Assembly: GCF_027595985.1 (NCBI RefSeq)
Contig: NC_073303.1
Location: 328,041,679 to 328,105,678 of the forward strand
From: Sorex araneus
Lineage: Eukaryota; Chordata; Mammalia; Eulipotyphla; Soricidae
Reading direction: 5' to 3'
DNA length: 64,000 nucleotides
Part shown: in pieces, positions 32,873-43,437 of the stretch
Layout: each line of letters opens with the position of its first letter
How positions within the stretch are numbered: position 1 is the first letter of the stretch
Position numbers and translations under genes: made by a program
The notes under the pieces: generated by a model
The model's database searches: none
Seen by the model: the letters and a program-made list of their open reading frames with translations, nothing else
Told to the model about the DNA's origin: nothing

Positions 32873-33016
32873 GGTTGGAGAGACAGCTTAAGGGGCTAAG
32901 CGTATTCTTCATATGCAGAGACCAGGTTTCATCCCTAGTACTACGTGGTTCTACTAGAACTGCTGAGAGTGACCCTTGTGCACTCGCAGCGAGTAGCCCT
33001 TGAGAATATTGGGTGT
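32873..33016 (+). mobile_element. Diverged SOR SINE, split by an RTE-tailed SINE
   Basis: GGGTTGGAGAGACAGCTTAAG, TACGTGGTTCTACTAGAAC and ATTGGGTGTGGG. Its end resumes after 33,294 (CCCAAACAAAAC). Confidence 0.55.
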
Positions 33017-33028
33017 GGGTGGACTCCC

Positions 33029-33282
33029 TGTCACTGTCATCCCGTTGCTCATCGATTTTCCGAGCAGGCACCAGTAATATCTCCATTGTGAGACTTGTTT
33101 GTTACTGTTTTGGGCATGTTGAATACCATAAGTATTCAAAAGCTGGTAGCTTGGCAGGTTCTGCTGTGTGGGTGAGATACTCTCAGTAGCTTGCCTGGCT
33201 CTCCAAGAGGGGCAGAGGACTCAAACCTGGGTCAGCCGTGTGCAAGGCGAACACCCTACTGCTGTGCTATTGATCCAGCCCA
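33029..33282 (-). mobile_element. RTE-tailed SINE, full length, inside an older SOR
   Basis: The tail TGTCACTGTCATCCCG leads to GCTCATCGATTTTCCGAGC, CTCCATTGTGAGACTTG, GGTAGCTTGGCAGG, and GCTGTGCTATTGATCCAGCC at the head. GGGTGGACTCCC at 33,017-33,028 and 33,283-33,294 is a 12-bp exact target duplication. Confidence 0.93.
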
Positions 33283-33294
33283 GGGTGGACTCCC

Positions 33295-34081
33295 AAACAA
33301 AACAAAAACAAACACGTATCATGGATAGTTGGGCATTCTATAACATTTAATATATTTTTCTTATATATTAGACACTATACTAGAAAACAAAAATTGCAAG
33401 ATGAGTACTACATGCTCCTGTCCTCAAATAATTGACTCTTTGGGGAAAGGAAAATCGACCAACAACATTATGCCATTATAAACAGTAGGACTTATACTAA
33501 ATAGTGCCCCAGAAAATTCCTGTTGAGCTGAACTTAAGGATGTGATCTTATGTTTGGAGTTTTAGATGTATTTTGGTTTTGTTTTGTAGATGTGATTAAT
33601 TAAAATAACCTTATAATTGGGTGAACCCTGAATCTAATGACTGATGTCCTTAAAGAAGGAGACAAGGATCCAGATAAAAGAAAATCACGTCGGACAAAGT
33701 GGTGTGTTTACAATAATATAGAATGTCAAGGGGGAAAAAAGGAAGAAAAAACCCATTCATTTGGTATAATTATTAGATATGGGGAATATATATTTCAAGT
33801 ACTTTATTTAAGCCTAATTACAATGGAATAAGTTATATGAATAATAAAAGGTTATTGTTAACATTATTTCCATTTCAACAAATGTACTATTAAAGCCATA
33901 GATTTCTCCACCCCCTCAATGTAATTAAGGATACTATAAAACACAGATTATAAGTACTTTTTTTAAATGATAATAAGAACCAGAATAGATATTTAGATGT
34001 TTAAGTGAGATTCTATTTAATTTGTAAATACAACATTTCACTTTATAAAATATTATCACCAAACACAAGATTAAATCCACC
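33295..34081. other. Intergenic, no gene recognised
   Basis: AT-rich unique sequence. Confidence 0.45.
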
Positions 34082-34093
34082 AAATTAAAATAT

Positions 34094-35766
34094 GAAGAGA
34101 GATCCGAGTAGAAATCGTGGATAAGCTTCTCCATTGCCCTTCTGGAAGATCTCTTTGATAGCCACGTCCACCTGTCCACACACAAAATTCAGCAGGATGG
34201 ATGTGTCATTCCCAGCATTCTCCCTTCTGAAATCTGACATGCCATCTTGTCGGTAAAGAAGTGTACAGCACCCAGTCCAGACAATGTCAGACCTGAACAC
34301 CTGAAGAATCTGCCGCCAGTACTCATCAATACACTGGTTCAGCTCTTCACACACTACCTGTCTGAATTCAAGGTTCCATCCCAATGGAAAATCAGCAGGA
34401 CCATCCTGTTGCACAAGAAAGGAGACATCCACGACATCGGCAACTATGGCCCGGTCTACCTGTTGTCTGTCCTCTACAAGTTATTCACTCGAGTCATCCT
34501 GAATAGGATTGGCAGAACACTAGATGAAGGACAACCATGCGAAGAAGCCGGGTTCCGAAAAGGATTCAGCATGATCGACCGTATCCACACGGTGACCAAG
34601 CTCATTGATGTTTTGAGAGAATGTAAGATGCCGCTCTGTCTAATGTTCATTGATTTAAAGAAGGCCTTTGATTCTCTTGAGACCGAAGCGGTCATCAAAA
34701 CCCAGCCAAACAGGGTGTTCAAACTCAGTACATCAAGATCCTCTTCGAACTGTATTATGGATTCACCACCAGGATCTCACCAATCTACAAGGAAGTGATC
34801 ATCGACGTAAAGAGAGGAGTTTGGCAGGATGATAGCCTTTCACCGAAACTCTTCAGTGCCACCCTTGAGAGCATCATTCGATGACTGGAATGGGAAGGAA
34901 TGGGAGTGAAGATAGATGGTCGACAACTACACCACCTCTGCTTTGCTGACATCATTCTAATAACACCAAACATTAGCCAAGCGGCACAAATGCTGGCCGA
35001 CTTCAACCATGATTGTGGAAAGGTTGGTGCAGCTGATTCTCACATAGACAATGTTCATGAGAAACGGACTAGTTCCTGACGCTCCATTCGCTCTCAAAGG
35101 AACAAACATCTCCAAATGCAGCAGCTATGTGTACCTGAGTAGAGAACTCAACATGATGAACAACTTGGCATCAGAGTTGGCAGGAGGAAGAGGGCAGCAT
35201 AGAACTCCTTCAAGAGCGTCGAAGAAGTTGTTTAAAGGATAAAGAACCTCCGGCTCTAGGCACATCTTTTCGACTCCACCCGGTCTTCCTAAACAAACAT
35301 ATGCTTCAGAGACATACAAAAACAGGATGAGAACACTATTCAGGTCTCCCAAAGAAGAATCCAAAGAGCTATGCTTGGAGTATCACGTTTCACTCAAGTG
35401 AGAGAAGAAATCCAAAGTTCTGAACTCCATCAACGATCAAGAATCAGGGACACTGCCTCATTTGCCAAGGAGTAGAAAATCAGATGGGTCAGACACGTAA
35501 TGTGATTTGAAGATGACCGCTGGACTGGAACTGTTACTGACTGGATTCCACAGGACGTCAAAAGAACGCTTGGTTGCCCGCCCACCTAAGAGATGGTCGG
35601 ACTTCTTCATCAAGACCCTGAATGAATAGTTTGATGCTCTTTGTGTTCCTTGAGTGAGCAGACCCCATTGGACTACACTAACACATGTCAGGGACGAATG
35701 GAAATATTATTGGTGCCTGTTTGAACAAATCCATGAGCAACCGGATAACAAGTGGTACAAGTGAAG
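34094..35766 (+). mobile_element. RTE-clade LINE copy 3 with a short 5' inversion
   Basis: AAATTAAAATAT at 34,082-34,093 and 35,767-35,778 is a 12-bp exact target duplication. The first ~60 bp (34,095-34,153) encode RAMEKLIHDFYSDL on the minus strand. The plus strand then takes over at the next residues (LFDSHVHL) and runs through the whole RT to the C-terminus and a (ACAAGTGGT)n tail. The longest frame is at 34,247-34,798. The active site reads FADI, having lost a catalytic aspartate, with further stops and frameshifts. Confidence 0.92.
34150..35690 (+). pseudogene. RTE reverse transcriptase remnant (copy 3)
   Basis: Ordered motifs are PDNVRPEHLKNLPPVLINTL, SQWKISRTILLHKKGDIHDI, FTRVILNRIGRTLDEGQPC, MPLCLMFIDLKKAFDSLE, GVWQDDSLSPKLFS-like and LCFADIILI. 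A C-terminal region with KIRWVRHV- and RWSDFFIKTL-like motifs follows. It is interrupted by frame changes after 34,700 and by stops. Confidence 0.85.
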
Positions 35767-35778
35767 AAATTAAAATAT

Positions 35779-36274
35779 AGGATGCTTAGTTAAATTCGAA
35801 TTTCAGATAATCTACAATGAATAATTTTTAATGTAAGTACACGTATGTATATACAAATTTATTCACTGGTACCTGATATGCAATCTCTACATCATCCTCT
35901 TGTATCTTTTCTAGCAGCCCTATTCAGGATCTACTTAACTTTAGCAGGGCATAGAGAGTACCCTGCATCACCAGCTCAGATCCTCAGCATGCGCTTCTCC
36001 ATCATTCTCCCTGTGTTCTTGGGCTCATGTGAACTTATCTTTGACCATTATGTGTCCCACATTCTGAAGAGAGAATGAAGGTTTCAGACATTTCCACAGA
36101 ATAAATACATATGGATAGTGCCTGGGATACTGGGCATAGGGAGAATAGACAATTATAAAGTGTAAATAGCAAAGACCTCCTACTTCATCCTATAATCCAT
36201 TTCATCCTATAATTGAAAGTTCAACAAAATGTATCCTTTTAATTTTCTCAGAAAGGAACTCTCCCTACAAGTCA
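35779..36274. other. Intergenic, no gene recognised
   Basis: Unique sequence; the 77-codon open stretch at 35,845 is not recognisable. Confidence 0.4.
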
Positions 36275-36430
36275 GTAATAGGACTAGAGAGAGAATACAG
36301 GGGTCAAGGTGCTTCTCTTGCCGGTGGCTTATCCAATGTTCAATTCTGGGCTCTACATAGTCCTCAGACACTGCCAGGAGTAACCCTGAGCACAGAGATT
36401 GGAGCAACCCCTGAACAATTACAGATGTAG
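36275..36430 (+). mobile_element. Diverged SOR SINE
   Basis: GGACTAGAGAGAGAATACAGG, CATAGTCCTCAGACACTGCC, AGCAACCCCTGAACAATTAC. Confidence 0.5.
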
Positions 36431-36488
36431 CACACACAACACACATGTGTGCACATGTGTGCACATATGTGCACACACAGACACACAA
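36426..36488. repeat. AC / TGTGCACA simple repeat
   Basis: Mixed (AC)n with repeated ATGTGTGCAC units, self-complementary over short stretches. Confidence 0.8.
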
Positions 36489-36869
36489 TATCAAGTCAGA
36501 ACAAAACTATTTTTTGTGTAGATATTGATTATTGAAGCATGTGTACCAAGGTCAGTTCTTTGGCCTTCTCTATCTTGCACCATGTTTAATTTATATCCCC
36601 ACAATAGAAGCCAATTACATCGATTGTAAAGTTGAAGTATACTTTTTTTGTGTGTGTATATATTGTTGAGGAAAGGGTTTGGTTGGGGTATTGTAAATTT
36701 GTTAATGGCAGAAGAGAAGACAGTGGAGATGTTCCTCAAACCTTATTGTTCGTGGGTAGTGTTACTGGGAATGGGAGTGTGAAATAACTTTTGGTTAGGG
36801 TTTTACTTTTTCCCCTTACCCATCTTGATTAACACCTCAAGGGCCATTTGATTATTCACAGCCTGAAAA

Positions 36870-37395
36870 AAGAGTTGAAGGTCTAACAAAAAATAGTATG
36901 GCCCTGGGGCTGGAGCGATAGCACAGTGGGTAGGGAGTTTGCCTTGCACGCTGCCGACCCGGGTTCGATTCCCAGCATCCCATATGGTCCCCTAAGCACC
37001 GCCAGGGGTAATTTCTGAGTGCATGAACCAGATGTAACCCCTGTGTATCGCCGGGTGTGACCCAAAAAGCAGAACAGGGTCCCAGCTGGGGCTCTCTCTG
37101 TGTGCCCCAAGTCCCCGCCCCCAGCTCTGAGTGGGTTTCTGCATCCTGGTGGGGTGGGGGAGGGTTGGCTGCGCCTGGAGCTGGAAGTGTGGTGGCAGTA
37201 GACCTGGGACTCAGGTGCCTGGCGCTAGAATAATTCAATAGAGCCCCTCTGAGCTGATGAAGGGGTGGGATGGGGAGGGGGGCAAAAAAAATAGTATGGC
37301 CCTCCGTTTCTTCACTTAATTTGAAAGGTCTAACAAAATAATAGTTTGACCCTCTTTTACTTCACTCAATTTGGAAGGTCTAATGAAATAATATA
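36870..37395. repeat. Roughly 55-bp minisatellite, about three units, split by a SINE
   Basis: AGGTCTAACAAAA or AGGTCTAATGAAATAAT begins units near 36,878, 37,325 and 37,377, each followed by a variant of AGT(A/T)TG(A/G)CCCTC and TTCACTYAATTTG. The SOR insertion at 36,906 lies inside the first unit. Confidence 0.55.
36906..37285 (+). mobile_element. SOR SINE with a ~210-bp GC-rich 3' extension
   Basis: A near-consensus SOR (36,906-37,073, ending GTGTGACCCAAAAAGC) continues without an A tail into 210 bp of GC-rich sequence (GGGGCTCTCTCTGTGTGCCC, AGGGTTGGCTGCGCCTGG). AAAAAATAGTATGGCCCT at 36,888-36,905 and 37,286-37,303 flanks the whole unit, so SINE and extension were inserted together. Confidence 0.85.
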
Positions 37396-37519
37396 TATTA
37401 TAATGACACCCCCCCATGCTTCACTCAATCATTCTCTGATTTGGAGATTATGCTTTGCAGATTGTGGTAGTCAACACAGAATCCCTGCCAAAAACAAAAT
37501 AACTCTCAGATTAAGTGAT

Positions 37520-37600
37520 GTGGCTCAGTGGTGAGTGAGAGTCAAGTGATCCTACATGTTTGAGGCCCTGGTTCAATCCACAGCATCACACAGAAAAATA
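37520..37600 (+). mobile_element. Short tRNA-derived SINE of the third family
   Basis: ATGTGGCTCAGTGGTGAGTG and GAGGCCCTGGTTCAATCCAC with a short A-rich end. Confidence 0.5.
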
Positions 37601-37607
37601 TATATTG

Positions 37608-37770
37608 AGTCCAGAGATAGTACAGTGGGTAGGGAGCTTATCTTGCATGCAGCCAATCTGGGTTCAATCCTTGGCACCGCATATGATCCCCAAGCACCAC
37701 CAGAAGAAATTCCTGAGTGCAGAATCAGAAGTAAACCCTGAGCAATGCCTGGTATAGCCTCCCAAAAAAC
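37608..37770 (+). mobile_element. Diverged SOR SINE
   Basis: GTCCAGAGATAGTACAGTGG, GGGTTCAATCCTTGGCACC, CATATGATCCCCAAGCACC, end CTCCCAAAAAAC. Confidence 0.75.
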
Positions 37771-38202
37771 AAAGCACGTGTGTTTATATAATTATATATA
37801 TACTTACCTGTAGATGTGCGTTCATACATATATACACATATATATAACACCTTATTAAGAATAAATACACTGAAGTTGAGAAGATGGTTGAAAGGACTGG
37901 AGCACATGCAAAGAATGTGTGAAATCTTGATTTAATATAGCACATCATAGTACCCCAAGCAGCACCAGGTATAGACCTGGTAGTCTCCTAGCACTTCTCA
38001 TCATGGCCTGGTGACCCTTAACACTGCCAGACTGTGCAGTTCCACATGAGCAGTTGAGCATTAAGCCTTCAGTCCTGAGTAGCTAGACAAAGAGGTCAAG
38101 TTATTTCCTGGATTTGTTCCAGGTCCCCTGAGTGCTGATTTAGATGCAAGCCCCCAGGAATAAAAACACTATATACTGTAGAAAAATTAGCAAATACCAA
38201 AA
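37771..38202. other. Intergenic, AT-rich, possible decayed SINE
   Basis: A SOR-like trace (GTACCCCAAGCAGCACCAGG) at 37,950-37,970 is too weak to call. Confidence 0.35.
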
Positions 38203-38224
38203 TATTAAATAGAATCACTTATAT

Positions 38225-39880
38225 CACTTGTAGTCCCGTTGAGCTTTAATTTGCTCAAGCGGGCGCCAGCAACACATCCATTTGTCCCTGTCGAGAGCTA
38301 GTGTAGCCCAATGATACCTGCTCGCTCCAGGAACAGAAAGAGCCTCAAATCGTTCACTGAGAGATTTGACGAAGAAATCTGACCATCTAGTTGGTGGGCG
38401 GCCATGTGGTCTTTTAACATCAGTGGAATCCAGTCAGTAATAGCTCTAGTCCAGTGATCCTCTCAAAATTGCATTAGGTGTCTGGCGCATCTGATTTTCG
38501 ACGCCTTGGCAAATGAGACAGTGTCCCTGATTCTTGTTCATTGATGGAGGTCGGAACTCTGGATTCCTTCTCTCGCTTGAGTGAGACATGATATTCCCAG
38601 CATAGCTCTTTCGATTCCTCTTTGGGATACCCTAATAGCATTCTCATCCTGCTTGCATAGGGCCCAGGTCTCTGAGGCATATGTTAATGCAGGAAGAACG
38701 GTGGAATCGAAATGATGTGCCCGGAGTCGGAGGTTTTTTGTTCTCTAAACCACCTCTTCGGCGCTCTTGAATGCATTCCACGCTGCTCTCTTCCTCCTGC
38801 GCAGCTCTGGCACCAAGTCATTCCTCATGCTGATTTCTCAACCCAGGTACACATAGCTGCTGCATTTGGAGATGTTAGTTCTATTGAAAGCAAATGGAGC
38901 TTTAGGGACCAGTTTTTTTTTTTTTTCATGAACATTGTCTTGTTGAGATTCAGCTGCAATCTGACTTTTCCACACTCGCAGTCGAAGTCGGCCAGCATTT
39001 GTGCCACTTGGCTAATGTTTGGCATTATGAGAACAATGTCATCAGCAAAGCGGAGGTGGTGTAATTGCCGACCGCCTATCTTCATTCCCATTCCTTCCCA
39101 TTCCAGTCGTCGCATGATGTTCTCAAGGGCGGCACTGAAGAGTTTCGGTGAAATGGTATCACCCTGCCACACCCCTCTCTTTACATCAATGATCACTTCC
39201 TTGTAGAATGGTGAGATCCTGGTGGTGAATCCACAATACAGCTATCAGAGGATTTTGACATACTGAATTTGAACGCCTTGTTTGGCCAAGCCTTCGATTA
39301 CTGCCTCAGTCTCAACAGAATCGAAGGCCTTCCTTAAGTCAGTGAATGTTAGACAGAGTGGCATCTTGAACTCTCGCGAAACTTCAATGAGTTTGGTCAC
39401 TGTGTGGATATGGTCTATTGTGCTGAATCCTCTTTGGAACCTGGCTTGCTCGCATGGTTGTCTTTCATCTAGTGTTCTGCCTATTCTATTCAAGATGACA
39501 CAAGTGAACAGCTTGTGGACGACAGACAACAGACAGATTGGGCGATAGTTGCCGATGTCTTGGATGTCTCCCTTCTTGTACAACAGAACAGTCCTACTGG
39601 TTTTCCACTGGGACGGAACCTTGCATTCAGACAGGTATCGTGTGAAGAGTCAGGCCAGTGTATTGATGAGTACTGGCGGCAGATTCTTCAGGTGTTTGGG
39701 TCTGACCTTGTCTGGACCAGGTGCTGTTTGCGTCTTTACCAGCGAAATGGTGTGTCGGATTTCAGAAGGGAGAATGTTGGGAACAACATATCCATCCTGT
39801 GCAATTTGGTATGTGGGCAGGTGGACATGGCTGTCAAAGAGATCCGAGTAGAACTCGTGAATAATCTTCTCCATTTCCTA
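38225..39880 (-). pseudogene. RTE reverse transcriptase and C-terminus (copy 4)
   Basis: Minus-strand order: FYSDLFDSHVHLPTYQIAQD, TQTAPGPDKVRPKHLKNLPP, LYKKGDIQDIGNYRPICLLS, FTDLRKAFDSVETEAVIEGL, GVWQGDTISPKLFSAALENI, then LRFADDIVLIMPN with the FADD codons at 39,049-39,038. The C-terminal SKIRCARHLM-like and RWSDFFVKSL-like motifs end near 38,300. Unlike the other copies the FADD core is intact. Frameshifts near 39,240 and 38,820 and stops near 38,700 still disable it. Confidence 0.88.
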
Positions 39881-39925
39881 AGACTAAGATGATTGTCTGT
39901 ACTAAGACTAAGATGATTGTCTGTA
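39878..39925. repeat. 24-bp tandem duplication at the RTE inversion junction
   Basis: CTAAGACTAAGATGATTGTC followed by TGTA occurs twice in direct succession exactly where the minus-strand 3' part meets the plus-strand 5' part. Confidence 0.85.
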
Positions 39926-41142
39926 CTTTCAATGCACGGTCACTGGCATCAGAAGTATCCATCAAGGACCTGATGGTGCAAGGGCAGAAGATCAAGTACG
40001 ACATCATTGGTCTGACCGAAACAAGGAAACATCAATCAAATCACGCCATTTTCGACACTGGAGAAGAATTGTTTCTTGGAACATGTTACAACAGAGGCAT
40101 TGGTGGCATTGGTGTCCTTGTCAACACAAACTTGGCCATGAGCATTGATTCATTCGAAAGCCTAACAACCCGAATTGGACGATTACACTTGAATAGATGT
40201 GGCTCACTGCCTGCAGTTTCTATCTTCGTCGTCTAAGCACCAATTTCCAACTACGATGAAGAAGAAATTGAGGGGTTCTACATGGAACTGGAGAAGTTCT
40301 ATAAAGAAGACCATACCTTCTACAAGATCATTGTTGGTGATTTTAATGCCAAGATAGGTCCGAGAAGGTCGCCTGAAGAACTCCACATTGGGACACATGG
40401 CCTAGAATGTAATGATCAGGGTGAGAGACTGTCTGCATTCATCATGTCGACCAAGACCATCCATGGTAACTCACAGTTCCAGAAGGCCGAATCTAAACGC
40501 TGGACATGGGAATCTCCCGGTGGACAGTTCCACAATGAAATTGACCACATCATATTCAATAGAAGGTTTTGCCTGACCGATGTCGCTGTTGTCCCAAAAT
40601 TCCAAACGGGATCAAACCACCGTCTCCTTTGTACGAAATTCTACTTCACAGAGCAGGGAGAAAAGTCTGCAAAATTTAAGTCTAAGAAGACAACTCCCAG
40701 AATGACCACCAACTGGGAGCTCTTTGGCACTATTGCAGCAACGTGGGAAGATGCCGTCCTTGACAACATCGACAAGGAATACGATTGACTGGTTCAGCAC
40801 CTCCATGTCTGTGCGAAGAATGCCGAGAGTGAGAAAGCCACAAACAGACGCCTGTCTTCGGAAAATCTTGAGCTCATTCGTCAACGTGGTTTGGCGCGAG
40901 CCTCAGGCAACCATAAGCTAATGTCCAAGCTCACAAAGCTGTGCAGAGATGCGATACAGGAAGATCTCAAAGAGAGAAGAGCAGCAGTGTTGGCCAGCAC
41001 AGCAGAAGCCGGGAAAAGTATTCGCAGTGCTCGCCTGTCCTTCGCCAACTACAGGACCAAGATGACTGCCCTCTGACGTCCCGATGATCTATCACATCCT
41101 CCAGAAAGGCAATGGAGAAAATTATTCACGACTTCTACTCGG
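39885..41142 (+). pseudogene. RTE apurinic-like endonuclease domain and linker (copy 4)
   Basis: The frame begins TKMIVCTFNARSLASEVSIK, followed by endonuclease motifs DIIGLTETRKHQ, LGTCYNRGIGGIGVLVNTN, KIIVGDFNAKIGPRRSPEEL and ESPGGQFHNEIDHIIFNRRF. It continues to GSNHRLL, where the family has SDH, so a catalytic aspartate is changed. Linker residues LTKLCRDAIQEDLKERRAAV follow. Stops near 40,236 and 40,788 and a frame change interrupt it. The wording is that of nematode-type RTE elements, not BovB or L1. Confidence 0.88.
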
Positions 41143-41154
41143 ATCTATTAAATA

Positions 41155-41387
41155 TAATAGTCACCCATAATTCACAAATAACAACCAACCACTAATATTT
41201 TGAAATGATTATTTTTATGCAAAAAGTCTTTCAAAAATCTATTTTGTGTAATATTAAATTATTTCATTTCTAACAATTAGATCTTATCACCTTCCTGAAC
41301 AGATCATTTAGCTTTCAAGTACTAGTTCTCCTTTTCTAAAATATCAGCTTTCCCAACCTAAAAGCATTGAAGAGTACCAGAGTATAT
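41155..41387. other. Unique spacer between two RTE insertions
   Basis: AT-rich, no feature seen. Confidence 0.4.
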
Positions 41388-41822
41388 CACTTGTATCGCT
41401 TGTCATCCTGTTGCTCATCAATTTCCCTGAGCAGCACCAGTAACATCTTCATTTGTCCCTGTCGCATGCTGGTGTAGCCCAATGGCATATGATCGCTCCT
41501 GAAACATGAAGAGCCTCAAACCATTTGTTCAGGATCTTGATGAAGAAGTCTGACCATCTTGTAAGTGGGAGGCCAGGCATTCTTGTGACATCCCGTGGAA
41601 TCCAGTTAGTAACAGCTCTAGTCCAGCTGTTATTTCCAAATCGCATTACATGTCTCGCCCATCTGATTTTCGACACCTTGGCAAACGAGACAGCGTCCCT
41701 GATTCTCGACAGGGGTCGAAACTCTAGATTCCTTCTCTCACTTGAGTGAAATGTGATATTCCAAGCATAGCTCTTTCGCTTCCTCTTTGGGATACCCGAA
41801 TCGCATTCTCATCCTGTTTTCT
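41388..41822 (-). mobile_element. RTE-clade LINE copy 5, 5'-truncated, not inverted
   Basis: The tail on the plus strand reads TATCACTTGTATCGCTTGTC. In minus sense the end is GTTACTGGTGC and GATGAGCAACAGGATGACAA, followed upstream by the C-terminal frame CDRDK, WTRAVTNWIPRDV and KIRWARHVMRFGNNSW, up to FGYPKEEAKELCLEYHISL. Only the last ~430 bp are present. No target duplication could be assigned. Confidence 0.88.
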
Positions 41823-42614
41823 TCATAGAACTTGCCAAAAATTATTCTAATTGCTGCTTCAATTCTAGATGAAGCTACAAAAAAATTAGTACTATGTTTT
41901 TTGAAAACTAGAAAGTATAGATGTAGAAAGGACTTAGGATGCATAAAAGACTCGAGATCATTTGGATTCTAGTTTAATATGGCTGCTGTGGTCATACAGT
42001 GGTTTGGGATACACTTGATTAATGTTCTTTCTACTCAGCAAGAAAATTAATTATTTTATGACCTAGATTGCACTGAATACCTCCACAGTAAAAATAAAAA
42101 AGAAGGATTTCGCATGAAATATTGATTTACTTGTGACTAGAGCTATAATAATTCTGATCAACTTACAAATTTGACAGCAGAAGAAATACAAGCATCCAAC
42201 AGTGGGTTATTGCACGTGAAAACAACCATGCTGCTTCCAGAAACATTTGGCAAGCAATTTGTGTAGAGAGAAAAAAGTAAACGCCAAAATGAACAAATGA
42301 CAACTCAACAGTCATTGGGTACCCTGTTGAGTCACCAAAGCTAAAAGAGATTTCCTGCTGTAACTTCAATGTCATAATTCCTACTTGTGACTGCATGCAA
42401 AAAAGGGAAGAGTTGGCTTGCTGTGACCATATCAAGAAATTTATCAGTTAGCATAAATAAGTAAAAATGCTGATGGAGAAGCTAAATGAGTGCTTTTATT
42501 TACTATCTAACTACTTATTATTAAAGTTATACCAGAATTATAAATAATTATATCTGAACAGCATGAATGCCTGCCTATTCATTGGATTTGAAGTTCAAAA
42601 ATATAATCAGTATT
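41823..42614. other. Intergenic, no gene recognised
   Basis: Unique AT-rich sequence. Confidence 0.45.
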
Positions 42615-43020
42615 GAGAACTGGCCTCACATGCTAGGGGAAAAGGCAGCTCAGATAGAGAAGGGAACACCAAGTAGAGGATGTCGGGAGGACCCATTCGG
42701 GTTGGAAGATGCGAGCTGAAAGTAGACTATAGACCGAGCATGGTGGCCACTCAATACCTCTATTGCAAACTATAACACCCAAAAGGAGAGAGAACAAATG
42801 GGAATGCCCTGCCGTAAAGGCAGGGTGGGGTGGTGGGGGTGAGATGGGGGTGGTGAGAGGGATACTGGCATCATTGGTGGAGGTGAATGGGCACTGGTGG
42901 AGGGATGGGTAAACGATCACTTAATGAGTAAAATGCAAAGACAAAAGTTCATAAGTTTGTAACTGTACATCACAGTGATTCTCCAATAAAAAGTTTAAAA
43001 CAAGAACAAAAACAAAAACA
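42615..43020 (+). mobile_element. 5'-truncated L1 3' UTR fragment, second subtype
   Basis: It contains GGCAGCTCAGATAGAGAAGG, GACCGAGCATGGTGGCCAC, GGTGGAGGGATGGGTAAACG and CAATAAAAAGTTT, then an (AACAAA)n tail. AAATATAATCAGTATT at 42,599-42,614 and 43,021-43,036 is a 16-bp exact target duplication. Confidence 0.94.
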
Positions 43021-43437
43021 AAATATAATCAGTATTTCACAATATAAAGAATTTTGGAAGATAACACGTTCCCTAGACCTTAGACTACTAAGGAAGATAA
43101 TAACATAATCTTTTGTTTCTTGCCAGAAACACAGAGAATTATTATTGATTAAGTCTCAAGACTCAAATAATTTTGATTGCCAGCATTGAAATATACTTCA
43201 GAAAAGTTCTGTTAACAACATATAGAGGCTTGTGCACTGTCAGATGAGAATATATTTACTCATTAATTTCAAACATTTTGCAATTTGTTTCCCCTTAAAT
43301 GCAGGCATAATAAAATCTTTTACTTCTCTTTGAAAAGACGAAAAAAAACTTTGGCAAACAAAAAATTTTATGGACGACTAAAATAGTTTTGCTATTAGAC
43401 ATACATGATGTGAATCTCAAAAACCCTCCTCGCAAAT
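43021..43437. other. Intergenic, no gene recognised
   Basis: Unique AT-rich sequence upstream of the retrocopy tail. Confidence 0.4.

Larger units (their letters stand above)
38212..41145 (-). mobile_element. RTE-clade LINE copy 4, most complete, 5'-inverted
   Basis: The 3' part lies on the minus strand (39,880 down to 38,212) and the 5' part, with the endonuclease, on the plus strand (39,885-41,145). TATTAAATA at 38,203-38,211 and 41,146-41,154 is a 9-bp target duplication enclosing both. The outer end of the inverted segment (MEKIIHDFYSDL-type sequence at about 41,110) overlaps the start of the 3' part by about 35 bp. The tail reads CACTTATATCACTTGTAG on the plus strand. It is the best in-window representative of the LINE: EN and RT together about 2.9 kb. 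Confidence 0.92.

Noticed and set aside
29254-41822. BovB as identity of the RTE copies
   Set aside because: The RT motif GVWQGDTISPKLFSAALEN and the endonuclease wording differ from BovB and fit nematode-type RTE.
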